64,000 bases of DNA from Trebonia sp963795335 (GTDB lineage Bacteria > Actinomycetota > Actinomycetes > Streptosporangiales > Streptosporangiaceae): the NCBI GenBank assembly GCA_963795335.1, contig CAWCHI010000012.1:1-64000 (forward strand). The letters are read 5' to 3'. The notes under the pieces were generated by a model, which saw only the letters and a program-made list of their open reading frames with translations, did no database searches and was not told the origin of the DNA. Below, piece by piece: positions 46,300 to 55,765 of the stretch. How positions within the stretch are numbered: the stretch's first letter is position 1; each line of letters opens with the position of its first letter. The position numbers were made by a program, and so were the translations under genes.

Positions 46300-46950
46300 A
46301 TGACCATCGAGCGCGAGAAGCAGGTTGCCGCGGAAGCCGCCGCGGAGCTGGTGGAAAGCGGCATGACGGTCGGCCTGGGCACCGGCTCGACCGTCGCCTA
46401 CTTGCTCCCGGCCCTGGCCAAGCGATCACTCGACATCCTCTGCGCGGCCACGTCGCCGCGCACCGAGCACGCCGCCCGCGAGCTCGGCCTGCGGATCGAG
46501 CCGGTGACCAGCATCGACCGGTTTGACCTCACCATCGACGGGGCCGACCAGCTCGCCCCCGACGGCTGGCTGGTCAAGGGGGGCGGCGGCGCCCACACGC
46601 GGGAGAAGATCGTGGCGGGGGCGGCCGACCGGTTCGTCGTCATCGTCGACTCATCCAAGCCGGTCGCGGCGCTGCACGCGCCGGTCCCGCTGGAGCTGCT
46701 GTCGTTCGGGCTGCGGGCCACCCTGCGGCTGGTCGCCCCGGCGGCGCTGCGCGACGCCCCGCTCAGCCCCGACGGCGGCGTGATCGCCGACTACCAGGGC
46801 CCCGTCGACGACCCGGCCGCGCTGGCGGCCCACCTGTCGGCGACGCCCGGCGTCATCGCCCATGGGCTGTTCCCGCCGCGGATGGTGGCCATGGCCTTCA
46901 TCGGCCGGGGCGAGTCGGCCGAGCGGGTCGACTTCCCGGCTGGCGGCTGA
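46300..46950 (+). CDS. rpiA: Ribose-5-phosphate isomerase A
   Basis: A 216-residue RpiA interconverting ribose 5-phosphate and ribulose 5-phosphate in the pentose phosphate pathway. Motifs are VGLGTGSTVAYLL, LTIDGADQLAP (catalytic Asp), KGGGGAHTREKIVAG (catalytic Glu and Lys region) and VDSSKPV. Most actinobacteria rely on RpiB, so an RpiA copy is slightly unusual and may belong to a specialised pathway. ATG follows GGGAGGCACCTGGAC. Confidence 0.92.
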   Translation: MTIEREKQVAAEAAAELVESGMTVGLGTGSTVAYLLPALAKRSLDILCAATSPRTEHAARELGLRIEPVTSIDRFDLTIDGADQLAPDGWLVKGGGGAHTREKIVAGAADRFVVIVDSSKPVAALHAPVPLELLSFGLRATLRLVAPAALRDAPLSPDGGVIADYQGPVDDPAALAAHLSATPGVIAHGLFPPRMVAMAFIGRGESAERVDFPAGG

Positions 46951-47033
46951 CCCGGCCGGCGGCTGGCAGGGCCGCAACTCGCGAAACACCGGCACCAGGG
47001 GTGCAGGCGGTGGCGGGCGCGGGCGCGGGGCGA

Positions 47034-47080
47034 TTGACAGCTTTTGCGGGTCATGGTTATCTCGGTCTCGAGAGATAACC
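47034..47080 (+). promoter_or_regulatory. Strong promoter with overlapping palindromic operator
   Basis: TTGACA (47034-47039), 17 bases, TTATCT (47057-47062). GGTTATCTC (47055-47063) and GAGATAACC (47072-47080) form a 9-bp inverted repeat with an 8-bp spacer across the -10 box and start point. It should drive the MFS gene under tight repression. Confidence 0.7.
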
Positions 47081-47152
47081 AGAACGTGTTTCACCCGAAG
47101 GACCAGGGCCAGGGCGACCTCCGGGCGACCAGCGGGAGGGCGAACCAGCACC

Positions 47153-48401
47153 GTGGCCACGACTGTCTTCCGCCGCCTGCGCCGGCCCGCTGTTCCGGTT
47201 CCTGTCGGCCATCGGAGCGGGGCGGGTCACCCGCTCGCTCGGCGAACGGCCGGTCCTCACCGCTGGCCTGCTGCTGCAGGCCGTAACCAGCATCGCGGCC
47301 GGGCTGGCACCCAACTTCGACCTGCTGATCACGATGCGGGCGGTGGGTGGCATCGGCAGCGCCGCGTTCACCATCGCCTCGATCGCGATGGTGCTGCGGG
47401 TCTCACCCGGCAGCAAGCGCGGCGCCGCGATGAGCGTCTACCAGGGCGGCTTCATCCTCGGCTCGATCGCCGGGCCGGCCATCGGCGGGCTGCTGACCGA
47501 GATCAGCCCGCGGCTGCCGCTCATCGCCTACGGGATCTGCCTGATGGCCGGGGCCGCGATCAGCCAGCGGATGCTGCAGGGCGGGCGCGGGCCCGCGGCC
47601 GAGACCGAGCAGGGGGCCGAGCCGGGGTCAGCCGCTCCCGTTCCTGCTGCTGATGATGATGCGGGCGCGGCCGCCCAGCGTGAGCCCGGGCAGGTGCGCC
47701 TGGCGCTGCGGAACCCCGGGTACCGGGCGGCGCTGCTGGCCAACCTGGGCGCGGGCTGGGTCTTCTACGGGATGCGGACGGCCCTGCTGCCGCTGTACGT
47801 GACCGACCGCCTCGGGCAGCCGGCCGCCTTCACCGGGCTGGCGCTGCTGATCTCGGCCGCCGCCCAGGCGCTCTGCCTGCGCTGGGCCGGGCCAGCGGCC
47901 GACAAGTGGGGGCGACGGCCGCCGCTGCTGCTGGGCCTGGGCGTCGCCGCGCTCTCGGTGGCGGCCTTCACCCTGCCCCTCAACGCCGGGATCTTCCTGC
48001 TGCCGATGGTCGCCTTCGGCGTCGGCGGCGGGCTGGTCTCGACCGTACCGGCGGTGCTGGTCGGGGATGTCTCCACTGGCCGTAACGAGCGGATCATCGC
48101 GCTGTTCTCCATGGTGTCGGACCTCGGGGCCATCGTCGGCCCGCTGGTGATGGGGTGGCTGGCCGACAAGTACTCGTTCGGAGCCGCGTTCTGGGCGGCG
48201 ACCGGGGTCTTGCTGGCCGGCTTCGTGGCGACGCTGCGGATCCCGCGGAGGGCGCCGGCCGCGCCGGGGAAACTGGCCTTGGCCCGGGAGCCGGCCCTGG
48301 CTGAGCAGGCGGCCCTCGTCGAGGGCGTGGCCCTGGCGGCCGAGCCGGCCGCGGCCAGCACCGTGATGTCCTGCGGCGACGCGGGCGCCGGCCCAGGCTG
48401 A
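47153..48401 (+). CDS. MFS transporter, N-terminally truncated and frameshifted
   Basis: From about 47187 the frame reads PLFRFLSAIGAGRVTRSLGER, corresponding to the end of TM2 and the motif A loop of an MFS exporter, then ten or so helices (AVGGIGSAAFTIASIAMVLR, LGAGWVFYGMRTALLPLYV, FGVGGGLVSTVPAVL) to 48401. The expected TM1 and most of TM2, about 50-60 residues, are missing. The only upstream start, GTG 47153, is in another frame. A deletion in the organism or an assembly gap would explain this. The strong regulated promoter upstream suggests the gene was recently functional. Confidence 0.7.
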
Positions 48402-48422
48402 CGCACCGGCCGTCGCACAAAA

Positions 48423-48438
48423 TGTGACTCACATCACG
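48423..48438. promoter_or_regulatory. CRP/FNR-like binding site before the polysaccharide genes
   Basis: TGTGA (48423-48427), six bases, TCACG (48434-48438) matches the cAMP-receptor-protein consensus TGTGA-N6-TCACA with one change. It lies in an AT-rich patch about 195 bp before the glycosyltransferase start. Confidence 0.55.
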
Positions 48439-48632
48439 CCACTCACTATCACTAAACAATTACTAAGTGCCGGCCGTGCGGACGGGCCGATCCGTATCGT
48501 CGACCAAGACGTCGAATATCAAGTTGTCTCACCTGTCGCACCTGACCGGCCTGGGTCATCGACCTGATGCCTCATGCCCGCAGTCCGGCCGCGGCGCGCC
48601 AACCCACGGACGACGACGCCGGAGGAACGTAC

Positions 48633-49902
48633 ATGGCTGGGCTCGGCGCGCAGACGGTGCTGGCAGCGGCGGCGCTGCCGCCGCTCGGCGCGTGGTGGCA
48701 GCAGGCGCACCACATCGTGCCGATCGGCTTCGTCGGGGCCATTTCCTGGTCTGTGTGGCTGGTCCGGTTCACCCTGTCGCGGCTCTACCGCCCGGTGCCG
48801 AACGGCTTCACCGCCACCACCTCGGTGGTCGTCCCGTCCTACCGGGAAGATCCCGGCATCCTCGAGCAGTGCCTGGTCACCTGGCTGGCGGAGAACCCAA
48901 ACGAGGTCATCGTCGTCCCCGACCTGGCCGACACCGAGGTCATCCGGCGACTGCACGCCCGCGCCGCCTTCGACCGGCGGCTGCACGTCATCCCGTTCGC
49001 CCACCGCGGCAAGCGCTCCGCGCTCGGCGCCGGCATCCGCTCGGCCCGGGGCGAGATCCTGGTGCTGGCCGACTCCGATACCCGCTGGGAGCGCGGGCTG
49101 CTGCCGGCCGTGCTCGCGCCCTTCCGCGATCCGAAGGTCGGCGGGGTGGGGACCCGGCAGAGCGCCTACCTGCCGGACACCAGCGTGTGGCGGCGGGTGG
49201 CCGACTGGATGATCGACATCCGCTACCTCGACTACGTGCGGGCGCAGTCGCGTCCGGGCGGGGTGGCCTGCCTGTCCGGGCGGACGGTGGCCTACCGCCG
49301 GGCGGTGGTGCTGCCGGTCCTGGAGAACCTGGAAGACGAGCTCTTCCTCGGGCGGCGCTGCCTTGCGGGCGACGACGGCCGGCTGACCTGGCTGGTCCTC
49401 GCCTCGGGGTACAAGACCGTGTACCAGTCCAGCGCCCGCGCGCTGTCGATGTTTCCCGACCGGGGCCGCGCCTTCTTCAGGCAGCGGCTGCGCTGGAGCC
49501 GCAACTCTTACCGGACGTACTTCACCGCGATCTGGAAGGGCTGGCTCTGGCGCCAGCCGTTCGTTACCCAGCTCAGCGTGCTGCAGATCCTGCTGACCCC
49601 GGTGACCATGGGGTTCGCCCTGACCTACCTGGCCGCGTGGCTGCTGCACCCCGAGCGGTGGGTGGCCTTCATCGCGGTCGGCTGGCTGCTGGCCGGCCGC
49701 GGGCTGCGGGGAATCTCCCACCTGCGCGAGAAGCCGGCCGACCTGTGGCTGCTGCCGCTGGTGGCGGTGCTGACCATCGTCATCGCCCTGCCGATCAAGA
49801 CCTACGCCTTCTTCACCATGAACAGGCACGGCTGGCTGACCAGGAACGCGAACCAGATCGGCAGTGACGCCCAGACCGCCGCATCGCTGGCCAGGAGGTT
49901 AG
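48633..49902 (+). CDS. Family 2 processive glycosyltransferase (hyaluronan/alginate-synthase-like)
   Basis: An integral membrane GT2 enzyme. There are two N-terminal helices, a catalytic domain (TTSVVVPSYREDPGILEQCL, VLADSDTRWERG as the D-x-D region, GDDGRLTWL, and QRLRWSRNS as the Q-x2-R-W polymer motif) and four C-terminal helices to TMNRHGWLTRNANQIG. It would extend and export a polysaccharide. ATG 48633 has GGAGGA six bases upstream. Its frame runs 485 bp into the next gene as Arg/Pro-rich sequence. More likely a base error near 49880-49900 hides the TAG at 49900-49902, immediately before the next GTG. Confidence 0.85.
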
Positions 49903-52064
49903 GTGCCCCGCAGACAAGCGAGCAGGAACGGGCGGGGCCGTACCTGGCCGCCCGTCATCGCCGCCCTCGGCCTGTTCGCCGCCTTCGGCTGCGTGCAGAT
50001 GATCCTGGCCGCCCTGAACGTGCACCTGTCCGCCGGCGCGCCGGCCGCGCCCGCTTCCCGCTACGGGGTCGCGCTGATGCGGGCGCCGGCCCGCCCCTCC
50101 GCGCTGACGCTGCCGGTGACCGCCCGGCCGACGGACGCCGGCGGCAGGCCGGCCGGGATGCCGCGCTTCAGCACGAGCAGGCAGATCGCCCTCGTCGCGA
50201 GCGAGGACGCGCGCATCCGGACCTTGCTCCACGAATCGGCTCACGCCCGTCAACCGGAGACCGTCCGCTACCCGGGCTCGGCCCCGACGCTGGTGCTGCC
50301 GGGACGGGCCCAGGCCTACACCGCGGCCGACCTGGTCCACGACGGTGCCCTGGTCATGCTGTCGGCCCACGTCGGGCTGCTCCATGAGAACGTCTTCATG
50401 GCCCCGGGAGCCCCGCTCAGCCTGGGGGCGCCCACCCTCACCGGGCTCGACCTGGCGGGCGGCCACGGCCCCTTCACCTCGATCGTCGCCTGGGGCGGCC
50501 GCATGACGTTCGCCGGCACGGCCGCGCAGCCGCTCACGATCACGGGCTGGGACCGGGTCACGAAGTCCCCCACGGCCGACCTAGGGTACGGCCGGCCCTA
50601 CATTCGGGAGATCGGCGCCGCCATGACGCTGACCTACGTGCACGTCAGCGCGCTCGGGTTCTGGAGCGGCCGCACCAGTGGCGTGGCCTGGACGGGCGCG
50701 AGCTCGGACAGCAGCAGCGGCGGCGCGGCCGGCTCGGACTTCGACGGTGACACCTACGGCGCCTTCGTGTCCCGCAGTGCGGGGGTCACGTTCTCGTCCG
50801 ACCTGTTCGAGGCGAACGAGCTGGACGGGCTGCACATCCACCGGGATTCGGTCGGCACGCGGGTGCTCTCAAGCGCGGCCGTCAGGAACGGCGCGAACGG
50901 CTTTCAGGTTGCCCGCGCGACCCAGGGCACGCTGCTGCGCGGGGACCTCGCCGAGCACAACGCGGCCAACGGCTTCCTCGTCGACGGCCGCCCGCTGGTC
51001 TCCGGTGCCTCCGCCTCGGGCGGCTCCAACGTGCCCAGCAGCGGGATCGTGCTGGAGGCCAGTGCCGCCAGCGGCAACGCCCATGCCAGCCTGCTGATCG
51101 AGGGCGGCACTGGCACCGTCGTCCGGTCCAGCCAGTTCTGCTCGCCCATGACGGCCGTCACCGTCGAGGCGGCCGCGACCGACACCGTCCTGACCGGCAA
51201 CTACATCGGCTGCGGCGCGCGCACGGGCATCGTAGTGGGACCGTCCGCACCCGGGACCGTGCTGGCGGGGAACGCGGTCGCCGGCCCCGTATCGGTGTGC
51301 TGGTCCGCAGCCCGGGCGCGATCAGCCTGTACGGCAACCGGATCACCGGGGCGACCAGGTTCGGTGTGTACGCCCGCGGCGCCCCCGCCACGGTGACGGG
51401 GGCCGGCAACGTCGTGGCCGGGACTGGCATCGACGCCGTCGAGAGCCGGGGCAACGCCAGCCTGTCGGGCCTTTCCGGCACCGACACGGCCGACTGGTCG
51501 CACCGCGCCGGGCTGTCGTTCGCGTCCTACCTCGAATACCATCCGCTCGCCTCGCTGTGGCTCGGCATCCTCGGGGTGATCCTGCTCGCGGCGGGCTGGT
51601 CGTTCCGGCGCAAGCTGCCGGGCCACCCGTACCCGGCCAGCGTCCGCCGCGAGTACCAGCCGGCCGCCGACGGCGGGCCGCCCCCGGCTGCTGATCTCCC
51701 CCGCCCGCGGCCGGCATCGCCCGGTCCGGCCTTCCGGCCGGCCCGGCGCGCGGCCGCGCCGACTACCTGGGACCTGCCCGTGGTGTGCGCGGCCGGCGGC
51801 CCGGCCCGGGCGGGTCATCCGCAGCCGTCGTTCCAGCCGGCGTCCGCCCGGACCCGGTCCGGGGGGGAGCCCGGGCCGGGGCCGGGCAGGCCGGCCACCG
51901 GGCCTGACTGGGAACGCCAGGCTCCAGCCATGCTGCGCGGTCATTGGTGGTACGCCGATCGCGGGCCGGCCCGGGACATGCCGGGTGAGCGGCCGCGGGA
52001 CGCCAGCGGCGGGCCGTCACGGAACGCGGGCGGGGCCGGCCGGAACCAGCCGGCCGGCGGCTAA
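49903..52064 (+). CDS. Membrane-anchored parallel beta-helix protein, frameshifted
   Basis: About 720 residues after correction. A membrane helix (PPVIAALGLFAAFGCVQMIL) leads to a long extracytoplasmic region with regular beta-helix repeats (VSRSAGVTFSSDLFEANELDG, HIHRDSVGTRVLSSAAVRNG, GIVLEASAASGNAHASLLIEG). A C-terminal helix (LWLGILGVILLAAGW) and a Pro/Arg-rich cytoplasmic tail follow. A missing base near 51290 splits it at AVAGP, before GVLVRSPGAISLYGNRITG. The fold is shared with alginate epimerases and polysaccharide lyases, so a role in modifying the polymer made by the upstream GT2 is likely. GTG follows AGGAGG. Confidence 0.8.
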
Positions 52065-52125
52065 GGGCCGAGGTTCCCGGCAGGCAATCGACGCAGGCGG
52101 GCGACTGGGAGCGCGGGGTGGGGGA

Positions 52126-53232
52126 ATGACGCGGGCGGGGCGCATCCGTCGCGCCGTCGCGGTCGCCGCGCTGGCCGGCTTCCTCACCCTGGCCGGGACC
52201 GGATGCGGCGGGCACTCCCCCGGCCCCGGCCCGGTCACGGCCGCTACCACCCCGGCCGCGTCCGTTCCGGCCGCGACTCTGGCGGGCTCCCCGGCCAGCT
52301 CACCGCCCGGAGCGGCCGGCTCCACGGCCGAAACGGCGGGCTGTCCCGCCCGCGGCGCCACGGTGGTGTCCTCCGGCGGCGCGCTCAGCGACGCCCTGGC
52401 CAGTGCCCGGCCCGGTGCGGTGATCGACCTCGCGCCGGGGGTCTACAGCGGCGACTTCACCGCGTCAGCCTCGGGCACCGCCAGCGCCCCGATCACGCTG
52501 TGCGGATCGCGGGCCGCCGTCCTGGCGGGCACCTCGGCCACCTCCGGGTACACCTTGTACCTGGACCACGCGTCCTGGTGGCGAATCGAGGGCCTGACCG
52601 TCCAGGGCGGTCAGAAGGGCATCATGGCCGACGGGGCGGACCACAACCTGCTCGACGGGCTGTACGTGCACGGCACCGGCGAGGAAGCCATCCACCTGCG
52701 CGCCTTCAGCAGCGACAACACCGTCAGCCACACGATGGTGCGGGACACCGGCCTGGAGACGGCGTTTTACGGCGAGGGCATCTACGTCGGCTCGGCCCAC
52801 AAAAACTGGTGCCGGTATTCCGGCTGCCAGCCCGACGCCAGCGATGGCAACGTGCTGGCCGGCAACGACATCGCCGGCACGACAGCGGAGAACATCGACA
52901 TCAAGGAGGGCACCTCCGGCGGCCAGATCACCGGCAACACGTTCAACGGGACCGGCATGGTCGCCTCGGCCGCGACCGGGTGGATCAACGTCAAGGGCAA
53001 CGACTGGATAATCAGGGACAACACCGGGACCGACAGCGACGAGAACGGCTACCAGGTCCACCAGGTGTATCCCGGCTGGGGCATCGGCAACGTCTTCACC
53101 GCCAACCGGGCCCGGGTGAACGGACCCGGGTACGGGTTCTACGTGCAGAGCAAGCGGCTGGAGACCGTCGTCGCGTGCGACAACGTGGTGACCGGGGCGG
53201 CCGCAGGGTTCTCGACCATCCCCTGCTCGTAG
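52126..53232 (+). CDS. Secreted right-handed parallel beta-helix protein
   Basis: A 368-residue exported protein. The signal peptide (RRAVAVAALAGFLTLAGTGC) ends at a Cys that could be lipidated, though the lipobox is weak. After a Pro/Ala linker the domain begins GGALSDALASARPGAVIDLAPGVY, a start typical of PL6-like pectate/alginate lyase folds, and continues with repeats such as HNLLDGLYVHGTGEEAIHL and NVLAGNDIAGTTAENIDI. Paired cysteines (WCRYSGC) suggest disulfides. It follows the membrane beta-helix gene by about 60 bp and is probably a lyase, epimerase or binding protein for the same polymer. Confidence 0.82.
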   Translation: MTRAGRIRRAVAVAALAGFLTLAGTGCGGHSPGPGPVTAATTPAASVPAATLAGSPASSPPGAAGSTAETAGCPARGATVVSSGGALSDALASARPGAVIDLAPGVYSGDFTASASGTASAPITLCGSRAAVLAGTSATSGYTLYLDHASWWRIEGLTVQGGQKGIMADGADHNLLDGLYVHGTGEEAIHLRAFSSDNTVSHTMVRDTGLETAFYGEGIYVGSAHKNWCRYSGCQPDASDGNVLAGNDIAGTTAENIDIKEGTSGGQITGNTFNGTGMVASAATGWINVKGNDWIIRDNTGTDSDENGYQVHQVYPGWGIGNVFTANRARVNGPGYGFYVQSKRLETVVACDNVVTGAAAGFSTIPCS

Positions 53233-53298
53233 CCTGAGTGCGGTATCTCCCGTAACGCTGCCGCTGCGCGCGACGCCGGGCGGGCCCCGCGGCCGCCC

Positions 53299-53784
53299 TC
53301 AGCTGAGCCCGCGGGCGACCTGCTCGGCCAGGTCCAGGCTCTCCTGCAGGCCGCCCTCCATGCCGGAGTTCAGGTGCATGTCCCGGTTTTCCCGGTTCTG
53401 GTGCTGGACCAGGAGGGTGAGGGTGGTGCGCCCGCCGTGCTCGGCGAAGGTCGCGGTGCTGACCGACCCGGCGTCCGGAGCGCCCTCGAACACGTCGGTC
53501 GACACGAGCTTCTCGCCGACCGCCAGTTCCCTGTACTCACCGTGGAACGCCACCTCGAAGCCGCCGTTGGCGGTCATCACGTACCGCCACTTCCCGCCGA
53601 CCCGGAGGTCAACCTCGACCGAGGTAACCGTGCCGCGCTGGCCGGCCCACCACTGCCGGATCAGCTCGGGCTCGGTCCACACCCGCCACACCAGGTGCTT
53701 GGGGGCCGCGAACTCCCGGACGATCTGGATCGTCGTCTCGCTCGGGAGCGTCACGACTGCAGAGTGCTCACTGGTCGTCGCCAT
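53299..53784 (-). CDS. SRPBCC-family (AHSA1-like) protein
   Basis: A 161-residue START/Bet v1-like fold protein: IQIVREFAAPKHLVWRVWTEPELIRQWW and VDLRVGGKWRYVM are the AHSA1 signature, ending in a C-terminal helix (GLQESLDLAEQVARG). The fold binds hydrophobic ligands. It overlaps the upstream ArsR gene by 17 bp, a very common pairing in actinobacteria, in which the regulator controls it. Confidence 0.9.
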   Translation of the reverse strand: MATTSEHSAVVTLPSETTIQIVREFAAPKHLVWRVWTEPELIRQWWAGQRGTVTSVEVDLRVGGKWRYVMTANGGFEVAFHGEYRELAVGEKLVSTDVFEGAPDAGSVSTATFAEHGGRTTLTLLVQHQNRENRDMHLNSGMEGGLQESLDLAEQVARGLS

Positions 53785-54133
53785 CGTCGTTCTCCTTCGT
53801 GGTTGGGCCGCCGGCCAGGCCGGCCAGGATCTGGTCCATCGCGTTGAAGCGCTCGTCCCACAGCGCGCGGAAGCCGGCCACCCAGTCGTGCATCGGCTTC
53901 AGCGCCTGCCCGTTGACCCGGTAGAGCCGCTGCCGCCCGGCGTCGCGCGCGTCGACCAGGCCGACCTCGCGCAGCACCCGCAGGTGCTTCGAGACCAGCG
54001 GCTGGGCCAGCGGCAGCGACTCGACGAGGTCACCCACGGTCATCTCGCCCTGCGCCAGCAGGGTGATGATGTCGCGTCGGCGGGCCTCGGCGAGGGCATT
54101 GAACACATCGGTAGTGGTGGCAGCTCGGGCCAT
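53768..54133 (-). CDS. ArsR-family transcriptional regulator
   Basis: A 121-residue winged helix regulator: DVFNALAEARRRDIITLLAQG, then MTVGDLVESLPLAQPLVSKHLRVLREVGLV and a winged strand. No metal-binding cysteine pair is seen, so it is a non-metal member of the kind paired with SRPBCC proteins. ATG 54133 is preferred over an upstream start because the operator palindrome lies at 54145-54160. Confidence 0.9.
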   Translation of the reverse strand: MARAATTTDVFNALAEARRRDIITLLAQGEMTVGDLVESLPLAQPLVSKHLRVLREVGLVDARDAGRQRLYRVNGQALKPMHDWVAGFRALWDERFNAMDQILAGLAGGPTTKENDDGDDQ

Positions 54134-54144
54134 GGCCAAAACAT

Positions 54145-54160
54145 ATACCCATATGGGTAT
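54145..54160. promoter_or_regulatory. Perfect 16-bp palindromic operator of the ArsR gene
   Basis: ATACCCATATGGGTAT, 12 bp before the ArsR start on the minus strand and inside an AT-rich promoter patch. Autoregulation is expected. Confidence 0.75.
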
Positions 54161-54181
54161 GCGAGGCAAGGGGCCTGCTGA

Positions 54182-54768
54182 TCAGCTCCGATTCGGGCCG
54201 GAGGGCCGGCGTGCCGCGACCGCGCGCCGCCGGACGATCACCAGGGCCAGCACCACCACCCCGCTGACGATGACGCCGGCTACCCCGATGAAGTGCCCCA
54301 GGTGGGCGATGGACTTGGCCGCCAGCATCCCGGCCCCCAGGGCGGCTACCAGCCAGGGGACGCGCAGTACGAGCACCCGGGGGACGAACTGGCGGTAGCG
54401 CAGCCCGGCCGCGCCCGCCAGCGACGGCATGGCGGCCGCGAGCCATGACTCCACCCGCCCCTGCCGCTCCCGCGGCACCGGGCGGCCAGGGCGGCGCCGA
54501 CGCAGCCAGCGGATGACCGCCGCACCGGCAAAGTACGCGAGCTGGTCGCCGGCCACGATCGCGGCAATGAGCGGAACCGCGACGACGACCGCGGCAGGCC
54601 GGCCCCGATCAGCGCGCCTGCCAGCAGGGTGATCGTCGCACCCGGGAGCACGGTCGGGGTGATGATGATCTCGCCGATCACCGCGGCACAGAGCACCCCG
54701 ACCATGGCGGCGGTCGGCATCGCCGACAAGGCCGACAGCGGCGAAGCGGCGCCCAGCGCGGGCATCAT
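54182..54768 (-). CDS. DedA-family membrane protein, frameshifted
   Basis: A DedA/VTT-domain protein: MVGVLCAAVIGEIIITPTVLPG, then, after the correction, AAVVVAVPLIAAIVAGDQLAYF, a basic loop, RYRQFVPRVLVLRVPWLVAALG and a C-terminal helix. A missing base near 54598 splits it after LIGAGLP. Corrected length is about 196 residues. The family moves or flips lipids and maintains envelope homeostasis. It sits 16 bp after the DUF347 gene on the same strand. Confidence 0.78.
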
Positions 54769-54784
54769 GGGCCCAGTCTAATTA

Positions 54785-55597
54785 CTACAGCTGTGTAGAA
54801 GCTGAGAAATCCCGCTGAGAACGGGTCCGGCCGGCCGGCGGCTGGATGCCGTGACGGCTCACTGCCAGGTAGACCACGCAGGCCGCCACGGCGAGGGTGG
54901 CGGCCGTTGCGGTGGCGGCATCGCCGAAGCCCAGGCCGCTGAGCGACTTCGCCTTGCTGACGTAGTCGGCGACCGACGCCCCGAGCGGCCGGGTGAGCAC
55001 GTAGGCGCACCAGAACGTGGCGATCGGGTTGCCGCCGAGCCGCCAGACGACGGCGGGCACGAGGATCGCAACGAAGAACAGGCCGGCCGACGACAGGTAG
55101 CCCAGGCCCAGCGTGGTCGCGGTGAAGTCGCCCAGCGCGGTGCCGAGGGCGAAGGTGGCGAACACGGTGGCCCAGTAGAACGACTCCCGGCGCCGGGTCA
55201 GGATGCTGTGAATCGACAGCGTGCCCTCGGTGCGGTACCAGGCGGCGAACACCCCGGCCAGGACCAGCGCCCACAGCAGCGTGGTCACCCCGTACGGCAG
55301 GCCGAAGGTCAGGTGCAGGGTGTCCGAAACCCCGGTGCCGAAGACCGCGATCGCGTAGGCCAGGAACCAGTACGCGGCCGCCTGGTAGCGGCGCACCCGG
55401 AACTGCCAGACCAGGCCGATGACCAGCAGCAGGGTCTCGACCGCGGCCCCCGTCAGGTGGCTGCCGAGCGCCAGGTAATCGGACGCGGCCTCACCCGCGG
55501 CGGTGGTGAGCAGCTTGACCACCCAGAACATCAGCGTGATCTCCGGGACCTTGGCCGCCAGCGGCTCCGGGAACGCACGGCCGTGATGTCTCGCCAT
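54785..55597 (-). CDS. DUF347-repeat membrane protein (COG4705 type)
   Basis: A 270-residue inner-membrane protein with about eight helices. DUF347 repeats show as LLTTAAGEAASDYLAL, TLGLGYLSSAGLFF and FWCAYVLTRPLGASVADYVSK, with conserved Thr/Gly-Glu and Arg-Pro residues. Function is unknown; such proteins have been linked to metal stress. It is divergent from a two-component system, which suggests shared regulation. Confidence 0.82.
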   Translation of the reverse strand: MARHHGRAFPEPLAAKVPEITLMFWVVKLLTTAAGEAASDYLALGSHLTGAAVETLLLVIGLVWQFRVRRYQAAAYWFLAYAIAVFGTGVSDTLHLTFGLPYGVTTLLWALVLAGVFAAWYRTEGTLSIHSILTRRRESFYWATVFATFALGTALGDFTATTLGLGYLSSAGLFFVAILVPAVVWRLGGNPIATFWCAYVLTRPLGASVADYVSKAKSLSGLGFGDAATATAATLAVAACVVYLAVSRHGIQPPAGRTRSQRDFSASTQL

Positions 55598-55765
55598 CGG
55601 GTCAGCTACCTCCAGTCACCGGTATCCAGTCCATAGGCTAGGGGACGAGCGGCCGCCCGCACGACGTCCCGCAGAACGAAACGGGGCCGCCGCGGTTCAT
55701 CCTCAAGTCGGATGCGACCGCCCGGTAACCTGCGGTTAAGTGATGGAAGGATGCCGAGGGGAATC

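Noticed and set aside
49905..50387. C-terminal extension of the GT2 protein overlapping the next gene
   Set aside because: The extension is Arg/Pro-rich, out-of-frame reading of the beta-helix gene; relatives end near GSDAQTAASLA.
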